A stretch of DNA of 64,000 nucleotides from Lysinibacillus composti (GCF_016908465.1 NZ_JAFBDY010000001.1:558001-622000); one strand, 5' to 3'. Positions 48,970-58,546 are shown, numbered from the stretch's first letter. Program-made: numbers and translations. Notes: generated by a model from the letters alone, not told the origin.

Positions 48970-51498
48970 ATGGCTAACCAACAATCTAAATACAAAAAAT
49001 TCGTAGCAACAGCTGCTACAGCTACTTTAGTTGCATCTGCAATCGTACCTGTTGCTTCTGCAGCAACTCCTTCATTCTCTGATATCGCTGGGAACGACCA
49101 CGAAAATAATATCAAAGAATTAGCGGAATTAGGTTTTATCGGCGGATACACTGATGGTACATTCAAACCAGGTAACTCAGTAACACGTGGACAAGTTGCT
49201 CTAATGCTTGGTAAATGGGCTCAAGCAGAAGGCGTTGAAGTTCCTGCTGATTATGCAACAAAAGCATACTTCAATGATGTTCCTGCATCTGCTACAGAAG
49301 ATAACAAAAAAATGTACGCATTAGTTAAAGCAGCTGGTATCTTTGAAGGTTCTAATGGATCTTTAAACCCAGGTCAAGAAATCTCTCGTCAACATATGGC
49401 TGTAGTACTTAACAGTGCTTTCAAAGCTGTTTACGGTAAATCTTTAGTTGAGGTTGCTGGAGATACTTCAGACGTATCAGTTGGAGATATCGAGAAAGTT
49501 TCTGCTGACTACCGTGATGAAGTATTAGCTCTTAAAGCTTTAGGTATTACTAAACCTGCTAACTTCAACCCAACAGGCAAAGTTACTCGTGGACAATTCG
49601 CTTCATTCTTAAACGCAACTATTAAAGTTGATGCTGAAGAAGCTCAAGTTACAACTGCAGTTACTGCTGTAAATGCAATCAACGCTAAAACAATTGAAGT
49701 AGAATTCAATAATGCAGTTGACGAAGAAACAATTGATGCTATTACTGTAGTTAAAGGCGAAGAAGCTTTAAATGCTGGTACAGTATCAAAAGAGTTAAGT
49801 GAAGATGGTAAAAAACTTACACTTAAAGCTCAAAATATCTTCAAAGGTGAATACACTGTAAAAGTTCCTTTCGAGACTGTTAAAGATGTTAACGGTGAAT
49901 TCGTTAGCCCAACTAATTCTAAAGTAACTGTAGACGATCAAACTGCTCCAGTTTTAACTGCTGCAACATCTACTGTGAAAGATACTGAAAATGGAATTCA
50001 AAAAATTACTTTAACTTTCGATGAAGAAGTAGATTCAATCGAGACAGTAAAAATCAACGGAACTAACTATGATGTAACTCCAGTTGGAAATAAAGCAACT
50101 GTAACTGTTGACATTGACGATGCAACAAAATCATACGAAGTAACTGTTGTAAATGCTGAAGACTTTGCTGGTAATGTGAAAGACGTTCAAGTTGCTCCAT
50201 TAACTGTAACAGTTGATAACGTAGCTCCTTCTATCGTTGGTGTAGAAGCAACTGGTGAAAACACTGTAAAAGTAACTGTTGATGAAGAATTAAAAAATGA
50301 CACATTAGTAGTTTCAGGAAAAGTTGGTACGTTTAATGCAGATATCGTTGAAAGTACTGTAGTAAACCCAGATAATAATAAAGAATATATTGTAACATTA
50401 AAAGATTCTTATTTATTTAAAAATGGTAACTCTGACACAGTTACTTTAACTGTAGCAAAAGATGCATTAGTTGATGCTTTAGAAAACACTAACTCAGCTG
50501 AAATCACAAAAACAGTTGAAGTATCAAAAGATGTAATTGCACCAGAAGTAGTTAAAGTTGCTACATCTAAAACTGATGGTAAAGTTTCTTCTTTCGCTGT
50601 AACTTATGATGCTGAAGTTGCAACACCAGATGTTTCTAAAATTTCAGTTGTTAACTCTAAAGGCGAAATCTTATCAGCAACAGATGTAGTTGAAAGTGTA
50701 GTAGTTTCGGATGAAGATGATAAAACTGTAGTATTCACACTTAAAGATGTAGATACAGATCAATATAGCTTTGAATTAGCAAAAGGATTTGTAGTTGATA
50801 CGGCATTAACTCCAAATGAAAGTGCTAAATATGCATTTAATGTTGATGTAACTGAAGATGGTCAACCAGTTGAAACTTCATTTGACATTGTTGGCGCAAC
50901 TGCAGAAGGAAATGTGATTACTGTTGACTTTGGTGCAAAAGTTAAAGCTACTGGCACAGGTTCAGCTTTAAATCCTTCAGCTTACCAATTAAACGGAACT
51001 ACATTACCATCAGATACTGAAATTGAATTTGCACCAGCTCAAGGAGATTCAGCTTACCAAACAAAAGTTCTTATTACACTTCCAGATGGATTTGTAGAAG
51101 CTGATGATAACAAAGCAGTATTCCGTGTAAACGCTGTTCAAACACTTGATAACAAAGTAAGTAACCAATTCTCTGAAACTATTGCAGTAACTGACAACAC
51201 AGCTCCTGTAGCTCAATCATTCAAAGTAACTGATTTAGATGAAATCACGGTAACTTATTCTGAAGCAATTAAACTTTCAGCAGAAGATGCAGATATCACT
51301 GATGAAATTTCATTAGTAGATGACAAAGGTGTTGCAATGGAATTTACAGTAGTTGAAGTTACTGAAGATGGTAAATTAGTATTAGCAGTTGCAGATGCTA
51401 CTCAAGTTGCAAGCTTAGTAACTTTAGAAACTGAAACAGCAAACATCACTGACTTAAATGGTGTTGCTCAAGAAGCTAAAGTAACTGTTAAAAAATAA
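48970..51498 (+). CDS. S-layer protein with three SLH domains
   Basis: 842 aa. Signal peptide (K-K-F-V-A-T-A-A-T-A-T-L-V-A-S-A-I-V-P-V-A-S-A, cleavage about 31) and three SLH domains (about 35-80, 100-145, 160-215, with G-G-Y-T-D-G-T-F-K-P-G and V-T-R-G-Q) that bind pyruvylated secondary wall polymer. The rest is a chain of Ig-like beta domains, strongly acidic, with repeated V-T-V-D and D-N-T-A-P/D-N-V-A-P strands. Codons favour GTA, ACT and GAA as in highly expressed genes. Probably the main surface-array protein. Strong terminator after it. Confidence 0.93.
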   Translation: MANQQSKYKKFVATAATATLVASAIVPVASAATPSFSDIAGNDHENNIKELAELGFIGGYTDGTFKPGNSVTRGQVALMLGKWAQAEGVEVPADYATKAYFNDVPASATEDNKKMYALVKAAGIFEGSNGSLNPGQEISRQHMAVVLNSAFKAVYGKSLVEVAGDTSDVSVGDIEKVSADYRDEVLALKALGITKPANFNPTGKVTRGQFASFLNATIKVDAEEAQVTTAVTAVNAINAKTIEVEFNNAVDEETIDAITVVKGEEALNAGTVSKELSEDGKKLTLKAQNIFKGEYTVKVPFETVKDVNGEFVSPTNSKVTVDDQTAPVLTAATSTVKDTENGIQKITLTFDEEVDSIETVKINGTNYDVTPVGNKATVTVDIDDATKSYEVTVVNAEDFAGNVKDVQVAPLTVTVDNVAPSIVGVEATGENTVKVTVDEELKNDTLVVSGKVGTFNADIVESTVVNPDNNKEYIVTLKDSYLFKNGNSDTVTLTVAKDALVDALENTNSAEITKTVEVSKDVIAPEVVKVATSKTDGKVSSFAVTYDAEVATPDVSKISVVNSKGEILSATDVVESVVVSDEDDKTVVFTLKDVDTDQYSFELAKGFVVDTALTPNESAKYAFNVDVTEDGQPVETSFDIVGATAEGNVITVDFGAKVKATGTGSALNPSAYQLNGTTLPSDTEIEFAPAQGDSAYQTKVLITLPDGFVEADDNKAVFRVNAVQTLDNKVSNQFSETIAVTDNTAPVAQSFKVTDLDEITVTYSEAIKLSAEDADITDEISLVDDKGVAMEFTVVEVTEDGKLVLAVADATQVASLVTLETETANITDLNGVAQEAKVTVKK

Positions 51499-51549
51499 TT
51501 GTACCAGGCACAACAATTCTAACATTTTAATAAAGTGAATGAATTCAAA

Positions 51550-51587
51550 GGCTCTGCATTGGAGAAATCCCATGCAGAGTCTTTTTT
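51550..51587 (+). terminator. Terminator of the S-layer gene
   Basis: GGCTCTGCATTGG pairs with CCCATGCAGAGTC, followed by T. Confidence 0.9.
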
Positions 51588-51671
51588 GTGTATAGGAAAG
51601 GTTAATTTTTAATGTAAAAATGATATCAAGTTATCGCATACGGTAGTAAACTTGGTACATAAAATAAAAAT

Positions 51672-51698
51672 GAGAACTATTGAAAATCAATAGTTCTC
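51672..51698 (-). terminator. Terminator of sspH
   Basis: GAGAACTATTG pairs perfectly with CAATAGTTCTC; on the minus strand it is followed by ATTTTTATTTT. Confidence 0.85.
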
Positions 51699-51722
51699 AC
51701 AAGTTTCAATGTATGGGGTTTT

Positions 51723-51902
51723 TTAATGCTCCATCAAGTTTGCTAATGGAACGTCCTGTTCTTTTTGTGGATCATCGAGAGGATAAATTCTAGCTGTTTC
51801 ATTTTTTTCATCTACGTTTTGGATGAAAACGCGAACGCCGTTAAACGTAATGTTCGCTATAACTCCTGAAGTCGCAATTTCTTGTGCTCTTTGAACATTC
51901 AT
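51723..51902 (-). CDS. sspH: H-type small acid-soluble spore protein
   Basis: 59 aa from the ATG after AAAGGAGG, exactly the usual length of SspH. The start M-N-V-Q-R-A-Q-E-I-A-T-S and the middle V-x-I-Q-N-V-D-E-K-N-E-T-A-R-I-Y-P-L are characteristic. A minor SASP of the spore core, expected to be made in the forespore. The frame is open 17 codons upstream, but without a ribosome site. Confidence 0.88.
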   Translation of the reverse strand: MNVQRAQEIATSGVIANITFNGVRVFIQNVDEKNETARIYPLDDPQKEQDVPLANLMEH

Positions 51903-52121
51903 CTGAAAAAATCCTCCTTTTTCTTCACCTACATATTTAGTATTGTCAATCACGGGATAAATATTTCTTAAAAATTTACTTATAATTAATGTAAGTATTT
52001 TAATTTAGCATGAGACATTCCAAACATTAACGATAAAAAGTATTTCTAAAAATTAGGAACCTTTATTTAGTTAATCCGTATAAAATAGCATTAAATATTT
52101 CCTAGTTAATGAGGTTAAAGG

Positions 52122-52247
52122 ATGAACGAATTACCAAGTAAAAAAGAAAAGTATGAAGTGCCACTTGTTATATATGTCTTTTTTGGTGCCGGGGTGGGTG
52201 CTTTCATCGGTTTATTAACGTATGTGAAGGGCTGGTTAACATTTTAA
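52122..52247 (+). CDS. Small 41-residue membrane protein
   Basis: M-N-E-L-P-S-K-K-E-K-Y-E-V-P then one membrane helix (L-V-I-Y-V-F-F-G-A-G-V-G-A-F-I-G-L-L-T-Y-V) and K-G-W-L-T-F. GAGG lies seven bases before the ATG, and a terminator follows at 52324. A polar N-terminus with a Gly-rich helix is typical of real small membrane proteins. Not recognised. Confidence 0.5.
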   Translation: MNELPSKKEKYEVPLVIYVFFGAGVGAFIGLLTYVKGWLTF

Positions 52248-52323
52248 TTAAACTTTGGCAGTCAGTAACCCGACATACATAGGACGTAATGAAAAACCGT
52301 GAATAATACGTATTCTTCACGTA

Positions 52324-52350
52324 GGCAGCCGAACTAAGGCTGTCTTTTTT
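52324..52350 (+). terminator. Terminator after the 41-residue ORF
   Basis: GGCAGCC pairs with GGCTGTC, then six T. Confidence 0.75.
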
Positions 52351-52462
52351 CTTTAAAAAACAAAGTACAACCCTCAATTTTTAGGAATTGTCTCAGCGTT
52401 TAGGAAGTATATTGAATAAAATCATTAATTTCGATTTACAAAAACCGAAAAGGAGTGGAATA

Positions 52463-54187
52463 TTGGACACGTCAAAGCTACTCCCAGCCTCAATCAAAAA
52501 GATCGGTGGTACATTCTGGGGTTTTGTCAATGAATCCGGTGACTTTGTAATCGAGCCTCAATATGATTATGTTTTTGATTTTCAAGAAAATGGTCTTGCT
52601 AGAGTTGAGAAAAACGGTTTATATGGTTTGATCGATTTACAAGGAAATTACATTGTGCAGCCTAGATATCGTTGGATTGAGCCATTCTCTGAAGGCAGGG
52701 CTGCAGTTCAAACAGTGAATGAGAAGCTCCCAAGTTATAAATTGATTGATGAGACAGGAAAGGGAATAACAAAAAAATATTATAACTTTATTGGATCATT
52801 CTATGATGGAAGAGCCGTGTTTCAACAAGATCATTTATATGGTTACTTAACTCGAAATGGTCGTGAAGTCATTCCGCCAATTTACACAAGCGCGGAACAT
52901 TTTTCAGATGGCAAAGCGATTGTGAAATTATCAGATAATTATTACTACCTACTTGATGTAAATGGAAAGACACTCCAAAAGTATCCTTATCCCTATATTG
53001 GAAAATTATCTGAAGGGTTAATCGTCTTTTCGGAACAAGAATGGTTTGATGACGAACGTAAAATTGGCTATATGAATGAAGCGGGAAAAGTCGTCATAAA
53101 ACCTCAATATAAATATGCAAATGAGTTTATGAATGGAAGAGCAGTAATTGGCATGTCAGATAATTTTAGACAAAACAGTGATGAAGGAGTTATTGATCCA
53201 AAAGGCAAAATCATCATTCAACCAAAATATAATGATGTGAAATTATTAGGGGAAGATCGAATAGCAGTTGGAAAAGCTTCGAATGAAGAAAATCCGTACT
53301 ACGGTTCAGTTTATGCACTTGCTACTACAAAAGGAAATTTTTTAACTGATTTTGTGTTTGATAATATAGAAGTTTTTAAGGATGGGAAGGCTTCGGCTAC
53401 AATTAAAGGAAATACTTTTTTTATTGATTTAGTTGGGAAGCGCTTAAAGAATTTGCCGACTGTTGAGGGGAGTGGAACTCTCGCTTTAGAGGACAATATC
53501 ATTACAGCCAATATGGATCATAGAGTATATTACTATCATGAAAATGGATCGGTAATTTATCAACAACATAAAATCATTCCAATTAATGAGCAGATTCAAA
53601 TTATCGAGGAAAAGTATAAGCCAAATGTGAACTTTTTTGTATATTATCCCCGTATCGTTGGTATACAGAACAAACAAGTTCAGAAGAAAACAAATCAAGA
53701 GTTAAAAAGACTTTCAAATTTGCAAAAGATTTCACCAAATGAAGCATTATCTTATGTGTATGAAGGGGATTTTATAATAGAATCGCTGATAAAAGATTTA
53801 CTAACGATGCAGTTTACTGGATATGAATATCATTTTGGCGCTGCACATGGAACGGGAATCCAGAATTTCGTTACATTAAATGTGAAAAATGGCGAGTTTT
53901 ATGAATTACAAGAGCTGTTCAAACCTCAAAGTGATTTTATAACAAAACTCAGTGACATGATTAAAGAACAGATGTTAAAAGAACCTGAGAAGTATTTTTC
54001 AATTGATTTATATAAAGGAATCAAGCCGAACCAGAATTTCACAGTAACAGAAGACACTTTAACCATTTATTTTGACAGTGGAGAAATTGCAGCCTATGCT
54101 GTTGGATTTCCAAAGTTTACGATACCTTTCTCAGAAATAATGGAGCTTATTAATGAAGAAGGGGAGTTATGGCAAGCACTACATTAA
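52463..54187 (+). CDS. WG-repeat protein with C-terminal DUF3298-like domain
   Basis: About 574 aa. Residues 1-360 hold at least seven WG-type beta units (W-G-F-V-N-E-S-G-D-F-V-I-E-P-Q-Y-D, Y-G-L-I-D-L-Q-G-N-Y-I-V-Q-P-R-Y, Y-G-Y-L-T-R-N-G-R-E-V-I-P-P, I-G-Y-M-N-E-A-G-K-V-V-I-K-P-Q-Y). The last 200 residues resemble DUF3298/DUF4163 (A-A-H-G-T-G-I-Q-N-F-V-T-L-N, F-K-P-Q-S-D-F...S-D-M-I). I use the TTG behind AAAAGGAGTGG; the frame extends 25 codons upstream. No signal peptide. Function unknown. Confidence 0.78.
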   Translation: MDTSKLLPASIKKIGGTFWGFVNESGDFVIEPQYDYVFDFQENGLARVEKNGLYGLIDLQGNYIVQPRYRWIEPFSEGRAAVQTVNEKLPSYKLIDETGKGITKKYYNFIGSFYDGRAVFQQDHLYGYLTRNGREVIPPIYTSAEHFSDGKAIVKLSDNYYYLLDVNGKTLQKYPYPYIGKLSEGLIVFSEQEWFDDERKIGYMNEAGKVVIKPQYKYANEFMNGRAVIGMSDNFRQNSDEGVIDPKGKIIIQPKYNDVKLLGEDRIAVGKASNEENPYYGSVYALATTKGNFLTDFVFDNIEVFKDGKASATIKGNTFFIDLVGKRLKNLPTVEGSGTLALEDNIITANMDHRVYYYHENGSVIYQQHKIIPINEQIQIIEEKYKPNVNFFVYYPRIVGIQNKQVQKKTNQELKRLSNLQKISPNEALSYVYEGDFIIESLIKDLLTMQFTGYEYHFGAAHGTGIQNFVTLNVKNGEFYELQELFKPQSDFITKLSDMIKEQMLKEPEKYFSIDLYKGIKPNQNFTVTEDTLTIYFDSGEIAAYAVGFPKFTIPFSEIMELINEEGELWQALH

Positions 54188-54641
54188 AATGGGTAATAGA
54201 ATATAACTTTTGTGGGCGATTACCTTTGAAGGTATTCGCTTTATTCATATGTAAGGTATTTTTAAGTAAAGTCCATTCAGAACGATACAATCAACAACTA
54301 ATTATACAGATACTATACATGGTGATAATTATTACTGTGTTTAATGTGGGGATTGTTGATTCAAAAGTAGAATAGGAATAAGGAATCTAAGGGCTGCAAA
54401 TTCAGAAATTAAATCCTCGGTATGGAAAAAATAAGTCTATGATCTTTACTTAACAAGAAAGCATGCTAATTTTAGCATGCAGTTTTGATATCTATGTCAT
54501 CCTCAAAGTTATTCTGTATTAATATCATTTTGTGGAATATTTGTCGTTGGTTTTTGTAGTTTCAACTGTATTGTGTAACTTAATAAAATTTAGAATTTGT
54601 AATGAATATTCAAATGTAGGTTTGTTACTAACTACCGTAAC
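54188..54641. other. Intergenic region after the WG-repeat gene
   Basis: Contains only the GCATGCT hairpin at 54461. A 68-codon frame overlapping the end of the WG gene is a shadow. Confidence 0.35.
54461..54480. terminator. Hairpin downstream of the WG-repeat gene
   Basis: GCATGCT, AATTTT loop, AGCATGC, then AGTTTTGAT; a modest terminator. Confidence 0.5.
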
Positions 54642-55028
54642 TTAAAATAGAAAATGTACTTTTTCACATTTATATTTATTATGATTATTTTCGGAACAAT
54701 GGCATTGTTTTCTACAAGAGCAACAGTGATTATTCCAATTACTATGTTCATCTTCTAAGCAATGTGAACGTTTTTTTCCACAATGGTGCTGATTCTTTCG
54801 TTTGTTGCAACAATCATTAGAATGTTTTCTACAACATCCATTGAGAAAATCCAAACTGCCGAGTTCATCACTAAAACAATGGAAATTTTTCTTCTCACAA
54901 TCTTGGTGTTGATCCTTCATTCTATCATGCTCACCACAAAAACAGTTAAAATGTTTTTCTTTACAATAACAGTCATGGTCCCTTTTGTCGTGGTGGCCAA
55001 AATCACAACATGTGCAATTTTTTCTCAC
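54642..55028 (-). CDS. Highly Cys/His-rich small protein
   Basis: About 128 aa from a GTG after GGAGGTGA (the upstream ATG overlaps that site). It holds 21 Cys and 16 His with few hydrophobic residues, and repeats short units such as H-F-N-C-F-C-G-E-H, N-F-H-C-F-S-D-E and R-S-H-C-L-E-D-E-H. No signal peptide. Composition suits metal binding or disulfide-linked spore coat/exosporium material; I do not recognise a family. Compare the Cys/His-rich N-terminus at 19380-19769. Confidence 0.65.
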   Translation of the reverse strand: MRKNCTCCDFGHHDKRDHDCYCKEKHFNCFCGEHDRMKDQHQDCEKKNFHCFSDELGSLDFLNGCCRKHSNDCCNKRKNQHHCGKKRSHCLEDEHSNWNNHCCSCRKQCHCSENNHNKYKCEKVHFLF

Positions 55029-55148
55029 TTTTTCACCTCCCATTCATTACTCATAAATTATGTGGAGTATTAAAAAATGGTTGTATAATTGTCTTGGTCG
55101 TAGTTTTAATTAGTCAATTTTAAGTTTTACTAATTTTTAAGTAGTTGA

Positions 55149-56089
55149 ATGAATGAGGTTAACAAAGAGAGTAGAGCTTATAATTTGCAATGTACAAAAG
55201 GATTTAGAAATACCAAGGATGCCGTTACATATTTATCAACTCCAGTATAAGAAGTATTTGCTGAGAGTTTACATGATGCAACCATTCATAGAATTAATCG
55301 AGTTGGGAACAACCTTCACCTTTATATCAATACAGATGGTGGTTTTTCAACAAAATCCTATATCCATCTCATTTTTCAAAAAATTACTTCAGAAAATGCA
55401 GATGAACCCCTATAAGTTGGGCAATGCTTAGTATATGATGAATTATAAAAAACTGATAAAGGATTTGCCTTTCGGGTGTTATTTGAATGTCCTGAAGCTG
55501 AATGGACAATTGAGATGGAGACAATAGATGCTGCTTATTATTATCGACCAGTTGACTATGCAAAAGTACGTGATGAAAGACAAATTGAATTACATCCTTT
55601 ACAGATTATATTGCGAAGTTAAATCCCAATCATCATTATTGGTTGATTACTCCGGATCTCATTTGTACAATTAAAAATATATCTGAAAGAACGATCTTAC
55701 TAGACAATGGTCAGCTTGAAATTGGAAAAAGTGACTTAGTGGTGTCCGTAGGCAATAAAAGTTTTACGTATGACTTCAATGAATTTAATCCAATTTATTT
55801 CATATACACTGATGTTTATGAAGATCCTTACGCCCAGTTTAGCATCCCAGTTCCAACAGAAGATCTTGAAGAAGCAATTTTGGGTGAAGATTTAGAATTA
55901 CAAGTTAGGGCATGGAATACGATGTATGCGAATCCGAAAGAACTGGCCTTAATAATCAATCGTATCTTATGGAAGTTAGAAATTCGAGAAGACAATGAAT
56001 TGATGATTAGTGTATTTACAAGTCATTTTGATCAAGAAGGTATTTTGACGGAAAAAGTATTAGATAAATATCGTCATTTAATTAATTAG
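55149..56089 (+). pseudogene. Decayed gene with three internal stops and a frameshift
   Basis: From ATG 55149 one frame reads as a sensible protein (E-V-F-A-E-S-L-H-D-A-T-I-H-R-I-N-R-V-G-N-N-L, then T-D-G-G-F-S-T, and A-F-R-V-L-F-E-C-P-E-A-E-W-T-I) through TAA at 55248, 55413 and 55446. Near 55600 it shifts frame and continues F-T-D-Y-I-A-K-L-N-P-N-H-H-Y-W-L-I-T-P-D, joining the open frame from 55643 to the stop at 56089. The first part faintly recalls DUF4085-type proteins. The last 148 codons remain open and might still be expressed alone. Confidence 0.65.
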
Positions 56090-56282
56090 CTGTATTTTCG
56101 AGAAAGTTTTGTTCTTTAACATAAATAACTAGAAGAAAATACTTTGAAAATAGTGTGTTTGGCTTAAACTTTTCATTGTTTTTATAGCTGAATGGATATA
56201 AAATTAACCTTTAAAGTCCTAAAATGAATTTAGAATTTCAATTTCAGGTAGTCAGAAAGTTAATTGGAGGTTTATTAATCAT

Positions 56283-56573
56283 ATGAAATACAAAATAGTG
56301 AACAAATTAGTATTTGAACAAGCTCAAGTACGTTCGGTAGCGGACGTTCAATTTAATGAAGAACAATTAGAGAACGGTATGAAAATTGTTGTTTCAAAGG
56401 CGGACCCAACACTTGCTTTATATTTAGTAGAAGTGGACGGCCAAAAGAAATTCGAAGTACGATGGGATGATTCAATCGAAGTCTTCATCGGCTGGTTCTC
56501 TGCTTGGGAGAATTACACTTGGTGCTTAAGTATTGCCGATCAAGAAAAAGAACAAGAAGTGAATCAACAATAA
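56283..56573 (+). CDS. Hypothetical small cytosolic protein
   Basis: 96 aa, starting M-K-Y-K-I-V-N-K-L-V-F-E-Q-A and with Trp-rich W-D-D-S-I-E-V-F-I-G-W-F-S-A-W-E-N-Y-T-W-C-L near the end, followed by a Gln/Glu tail. TTGGAGG lies upstream and a strong terminator follows 10 bp after the stop, so the gene is credible. Not recognised. Confidence 0.6.
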   Translation: MKYKIVNKLVFEQAQVRSVADVQFNEEQLENGMKIVVSKADPTLALYLVEVDGQKKFEVRWDDSIEVFIGWFSAWENYTWCLSIADQEKEQEVNQQ

Positions 56574-56583
56574 CATCTAATGA

Positions 56584-56613
56584 AACCGAAAACGACCATG
56601 TTTTCGGTTTTTT
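56584..56613 (+). terminator. Terminator of the 96-residue gene
   Basis: ACCGAAAAC pairs with GTTTTCGGT, followed by seven T. Confidence 0.85.
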
Positions 56614-56761
56614 TATGCAGGGAAAGAGTTTTACCGAAAAATAACTGAAATGGGTCCTAACTCGTTATGGCGTTAAATTATTACTTATAAGTGTTTATTT
56701 TAGATAATAGATAATATTTGATTTGATAAACCGATTAGGAATTCAAAAAAGGGGAGACGTC

Positions 56762-57337
56762 ATGAAAAATAGATGTAAATGGGTAACGAAAGAGCCGTTA
56801 TATATTAAGTACCATGATCAGGAGTGGGGCGTACCTGTACATGATGATAGGAAATTATTTGAGATGCTTTGTCTAGAGGGTGCACAAGCTGGACTTAGTT
56901 GGTGGACAATTCTGCAAAAGAGAGAAAATTACAGAAGGGTGTTTGACCAGTTCGATGCAGAAAAAATCATCAACTATTCTGATGAAAAATTACGAACATT
57001 AATGGAAGACCCTAGTATCGTTCGGAATAAGTTAAAAATCCAAAGTGTTGTGACGAATGCAAAAGCCTTTTTAAAAATTCAACAAGAATACGGTACATTT
57101 TCATCCTACATATGGAGTTTTGTTGATCATAAACCTATTCTAAACCAATGGGAAACGTTTCAGAATGTTCCGGCAACAACTGAACGTAGTGATGCAATGA
57201 GTAAAAGGTTGAAAAAAGATGGATTTAAATTTGTAGGGAGCACTATTTGCTATTCATTCATGCAAGCAGTTGGAATGGTAAACGATCATACATTAGACTG
57301 TATGTGCCATCCATTAAATTTGAATATGAAAAATTAA
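56762..57337 (+). CDS. tag: DNA-3-methyladenine glycosylase I
   Basis: 191 aa. It removes 3-methyladenine from alkylated DNA in base-excision repair. Typical stretches: R-C-K-W-V (zinc Cys near 5), Y-H-D-Q-E-W-G-V-P-V-H-D-D-R-K-L-F-E, L-E-G-A-Q-A-G-L-S-W-W-T-I-L-Q-K-R and the C-terminal N-D-H-T-L-D-C zinc ligands. The ATG at 56762 follows GGGGAGA; the longer frame adds 13 unlikely residues. Single gene. Confidence 0.95.
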   Translation: MKNRCKWVTKEPLYIKYHDQEWGVPVHDDRKLFEMLCLEGAQAGLSWWTILQKRENYRRVFDQFDAEKIINYSDEKLRTLMEDPSIVRNKLKIQSVVTNAKAFLKIQQEYGTFSSYIWSFVDHKPILNQWETFQNVPATTERSDAMSKRLKKDGFKFVGSTICYSFMQAVGMVNDHTLDCMCHPLNLNMKN

Positions 57338-57430
57338 TAAAAGTAAGTTGCACAATTAGATATTAATGTGAAACGAAAAATTATTTTTACCGACTAATTT
57401 GAAAATAGGATCAAATAAAGGAGGTAGAAA

Positions 57431-57787
57431 ATGATGATAAAGATCATAAAAATCGTAGTTGCTGTCGGCTTTCTCTTAACAATTATTAGCGCATGTGGAG
57501 TTACTGAAGAACAACCACAATCCGTAATAGAGGATGCGCCAACTGGGAATGCTAGTGGCATTACGCTAGCTGGCCAAGAGGCGCCTGAAATGATAGGAAC
57601 TTTAAAGCAAATGGATGCTGATGAGGCAATCATTACAGTATCAGGGCAAGATATACAATATCGTTTATCTGATTTAGCGAAAGAACAAATCATTTATCAA
57701 GAAGTTGACATTGATCAGGAGGTAACGTTTAAAACATTCTCCATCGGGGATCAAAAAGAAACAGTTGCTGAGTTTATTTTAGAGTAA
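57431..57787 (+). CDS. Small lipoprotein
   Basis: 118 aa with signal peptide (I-I-K-I-V-V-A-V-G-F-L-L-T-I-I-S-A-C) and a lipobox ending I-S-A-C, placing it on the outer face of the membrane. The mature part is acidic with beta-strand pattern (I-G-T-L-K-Q-M-D-A-D-E-A-I-I-T-V-S-G-Q-D-I-Q-Y-R-L), suggesting an OB-like fold. AAAGGAGG precedes the ATG. Function unknown. Confidence 0.78.
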   Translation: MMIKIIKIVVAVGFLLTIISACGVTEEQPQSVIEDAPTGNASGITLAGQEAPEMIGTLKQMDADEAIITVSGQDIQYRLSDLAKEQIIYQEVDIDQEVTFKTFSIGDQKETVAEFILE

Positions 57788-57841
57788 GCATCATGTGTCG
57801 TTAAGTGTGAATTTGCTACGCTTTTTATATGATTTGCATAA

Positions 57842-57882
57842 AAAAAGTAAACCAGCCGAAGAAAATTCGGCGGTTTACTTTT
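57842..57882. terminator. Bidirectional terminator between lipoprotein and SASP genes
   Basis: AAAGTAAACC-A-GCCGAA pairs with TTCGGC-G-GTTTACTTT; A/T runs on both sides. Confidence 0.85.
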
Positions 57883-57900
57883 AAAACGTAATTTATGGTA

Positions 57901-58104
57901 TTAGCGACCACGTAATTGTGATTCAGCCATTTGCACTAAGCGTTTAGTGATTTCGCCTCCGACTGATCCGTTTGCACGAGAAGACGCTTCAGGTCCGAGT
58001 TGAACACCAAACTCTTGCGCGATTTCGTATTTCATTTGGTCTAATGCTTGGTTTGCACCAGGTACTAGAAGTTTGTTTGAGTTACCGTTGTTGTTAGATG
58101 CCAT
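57901..58104 (-). CDS. Alpha/beta-type small acid-soluble spore protein
   Basis: 67 aa, [20 protein letters not shown]. It has the two conserved SASP helices: [11 protein letters not shown] with the GPR protease cleavage site, and [19 protein letters not shown]. These proteins coat and protect DNA in the dormant spore. The ATG at 58104 follows GGAGGTGA; the extra seven upstream residues overlap that site. Confidence 0.95.
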   Translation of the reverse strand: MASNNNGNSNKLLVPGANQALDQMKYEIAQEFGVQLGPEASSRANGSVGGEITKRLVQMAESQLRGR

Positions 58105-58496
58105 GTCTCTCACCTCCTTGTGCATATAGAATGTGCTGTATTTCTTTTTTAATACGCAAAAATTAATAGGGTAAATACTAGTATTCTTGGTTAATACCTT
58201 CCAACTTTTACTTATATTATTTAATTGATAATGTCGAACATCAGAATTGCAGAAAAGTAAATATATAAGCTTTCTATAATTGATAAATAAGAGCGTTTCT
58301 TTGTGATTTTTGGCATTGGGGATTATATGTAGAATGAAGAACAGTTAAAGGTAGTGATGCTCATTGTTCTGTCATATAAGCTGAAGAACAACCAATTGAG
58401 TGTAAAAATGAAAAGAAAATTCGTTCATTAAAAGGGAAGTTCTTTGAATACATCAAAAATCATTATGTATTTAAGAATTTAATTAAACATTAAAAA
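58105..58496. other. Intergenic region between SASP and YkuS-like genes
   Basis: Holds the SASP promoter. From 58379 to 58493 a short open frame (A-E-E-Q-P-I-E-C-K-N-E-K-K ... Y-I-K-N-H-Y-V-F-K-N-L-I-K-H) reads like a gene tail but has no start or ribosome site; possibly a remnant. Confidence 0.3.
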
Positions 58497-58536
58497 GATG
58501 CTGTCAGAAGGGTGAAAAACACTTTGTGACAGCATC
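58497..58536 (-). terminator. Terminator of the YkuS-like gene
   Basis: AAGATGCTGTC pairs with GACAGCATCTT; on the minus strand it is followed by TTTAATG. Also T-rich on the plus strand. Confidence 0.75.
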
Positions 58537-58546
58537 TTTTGGCTTT

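Noticed and set aside
55153..55431. 92-codon ORF as a real gene
   Set aside because: A different frame over the same DNA gives a far more protein-like reading that continues into 55643-56089; the 92-codon frame is a by-product of the decayed gene.
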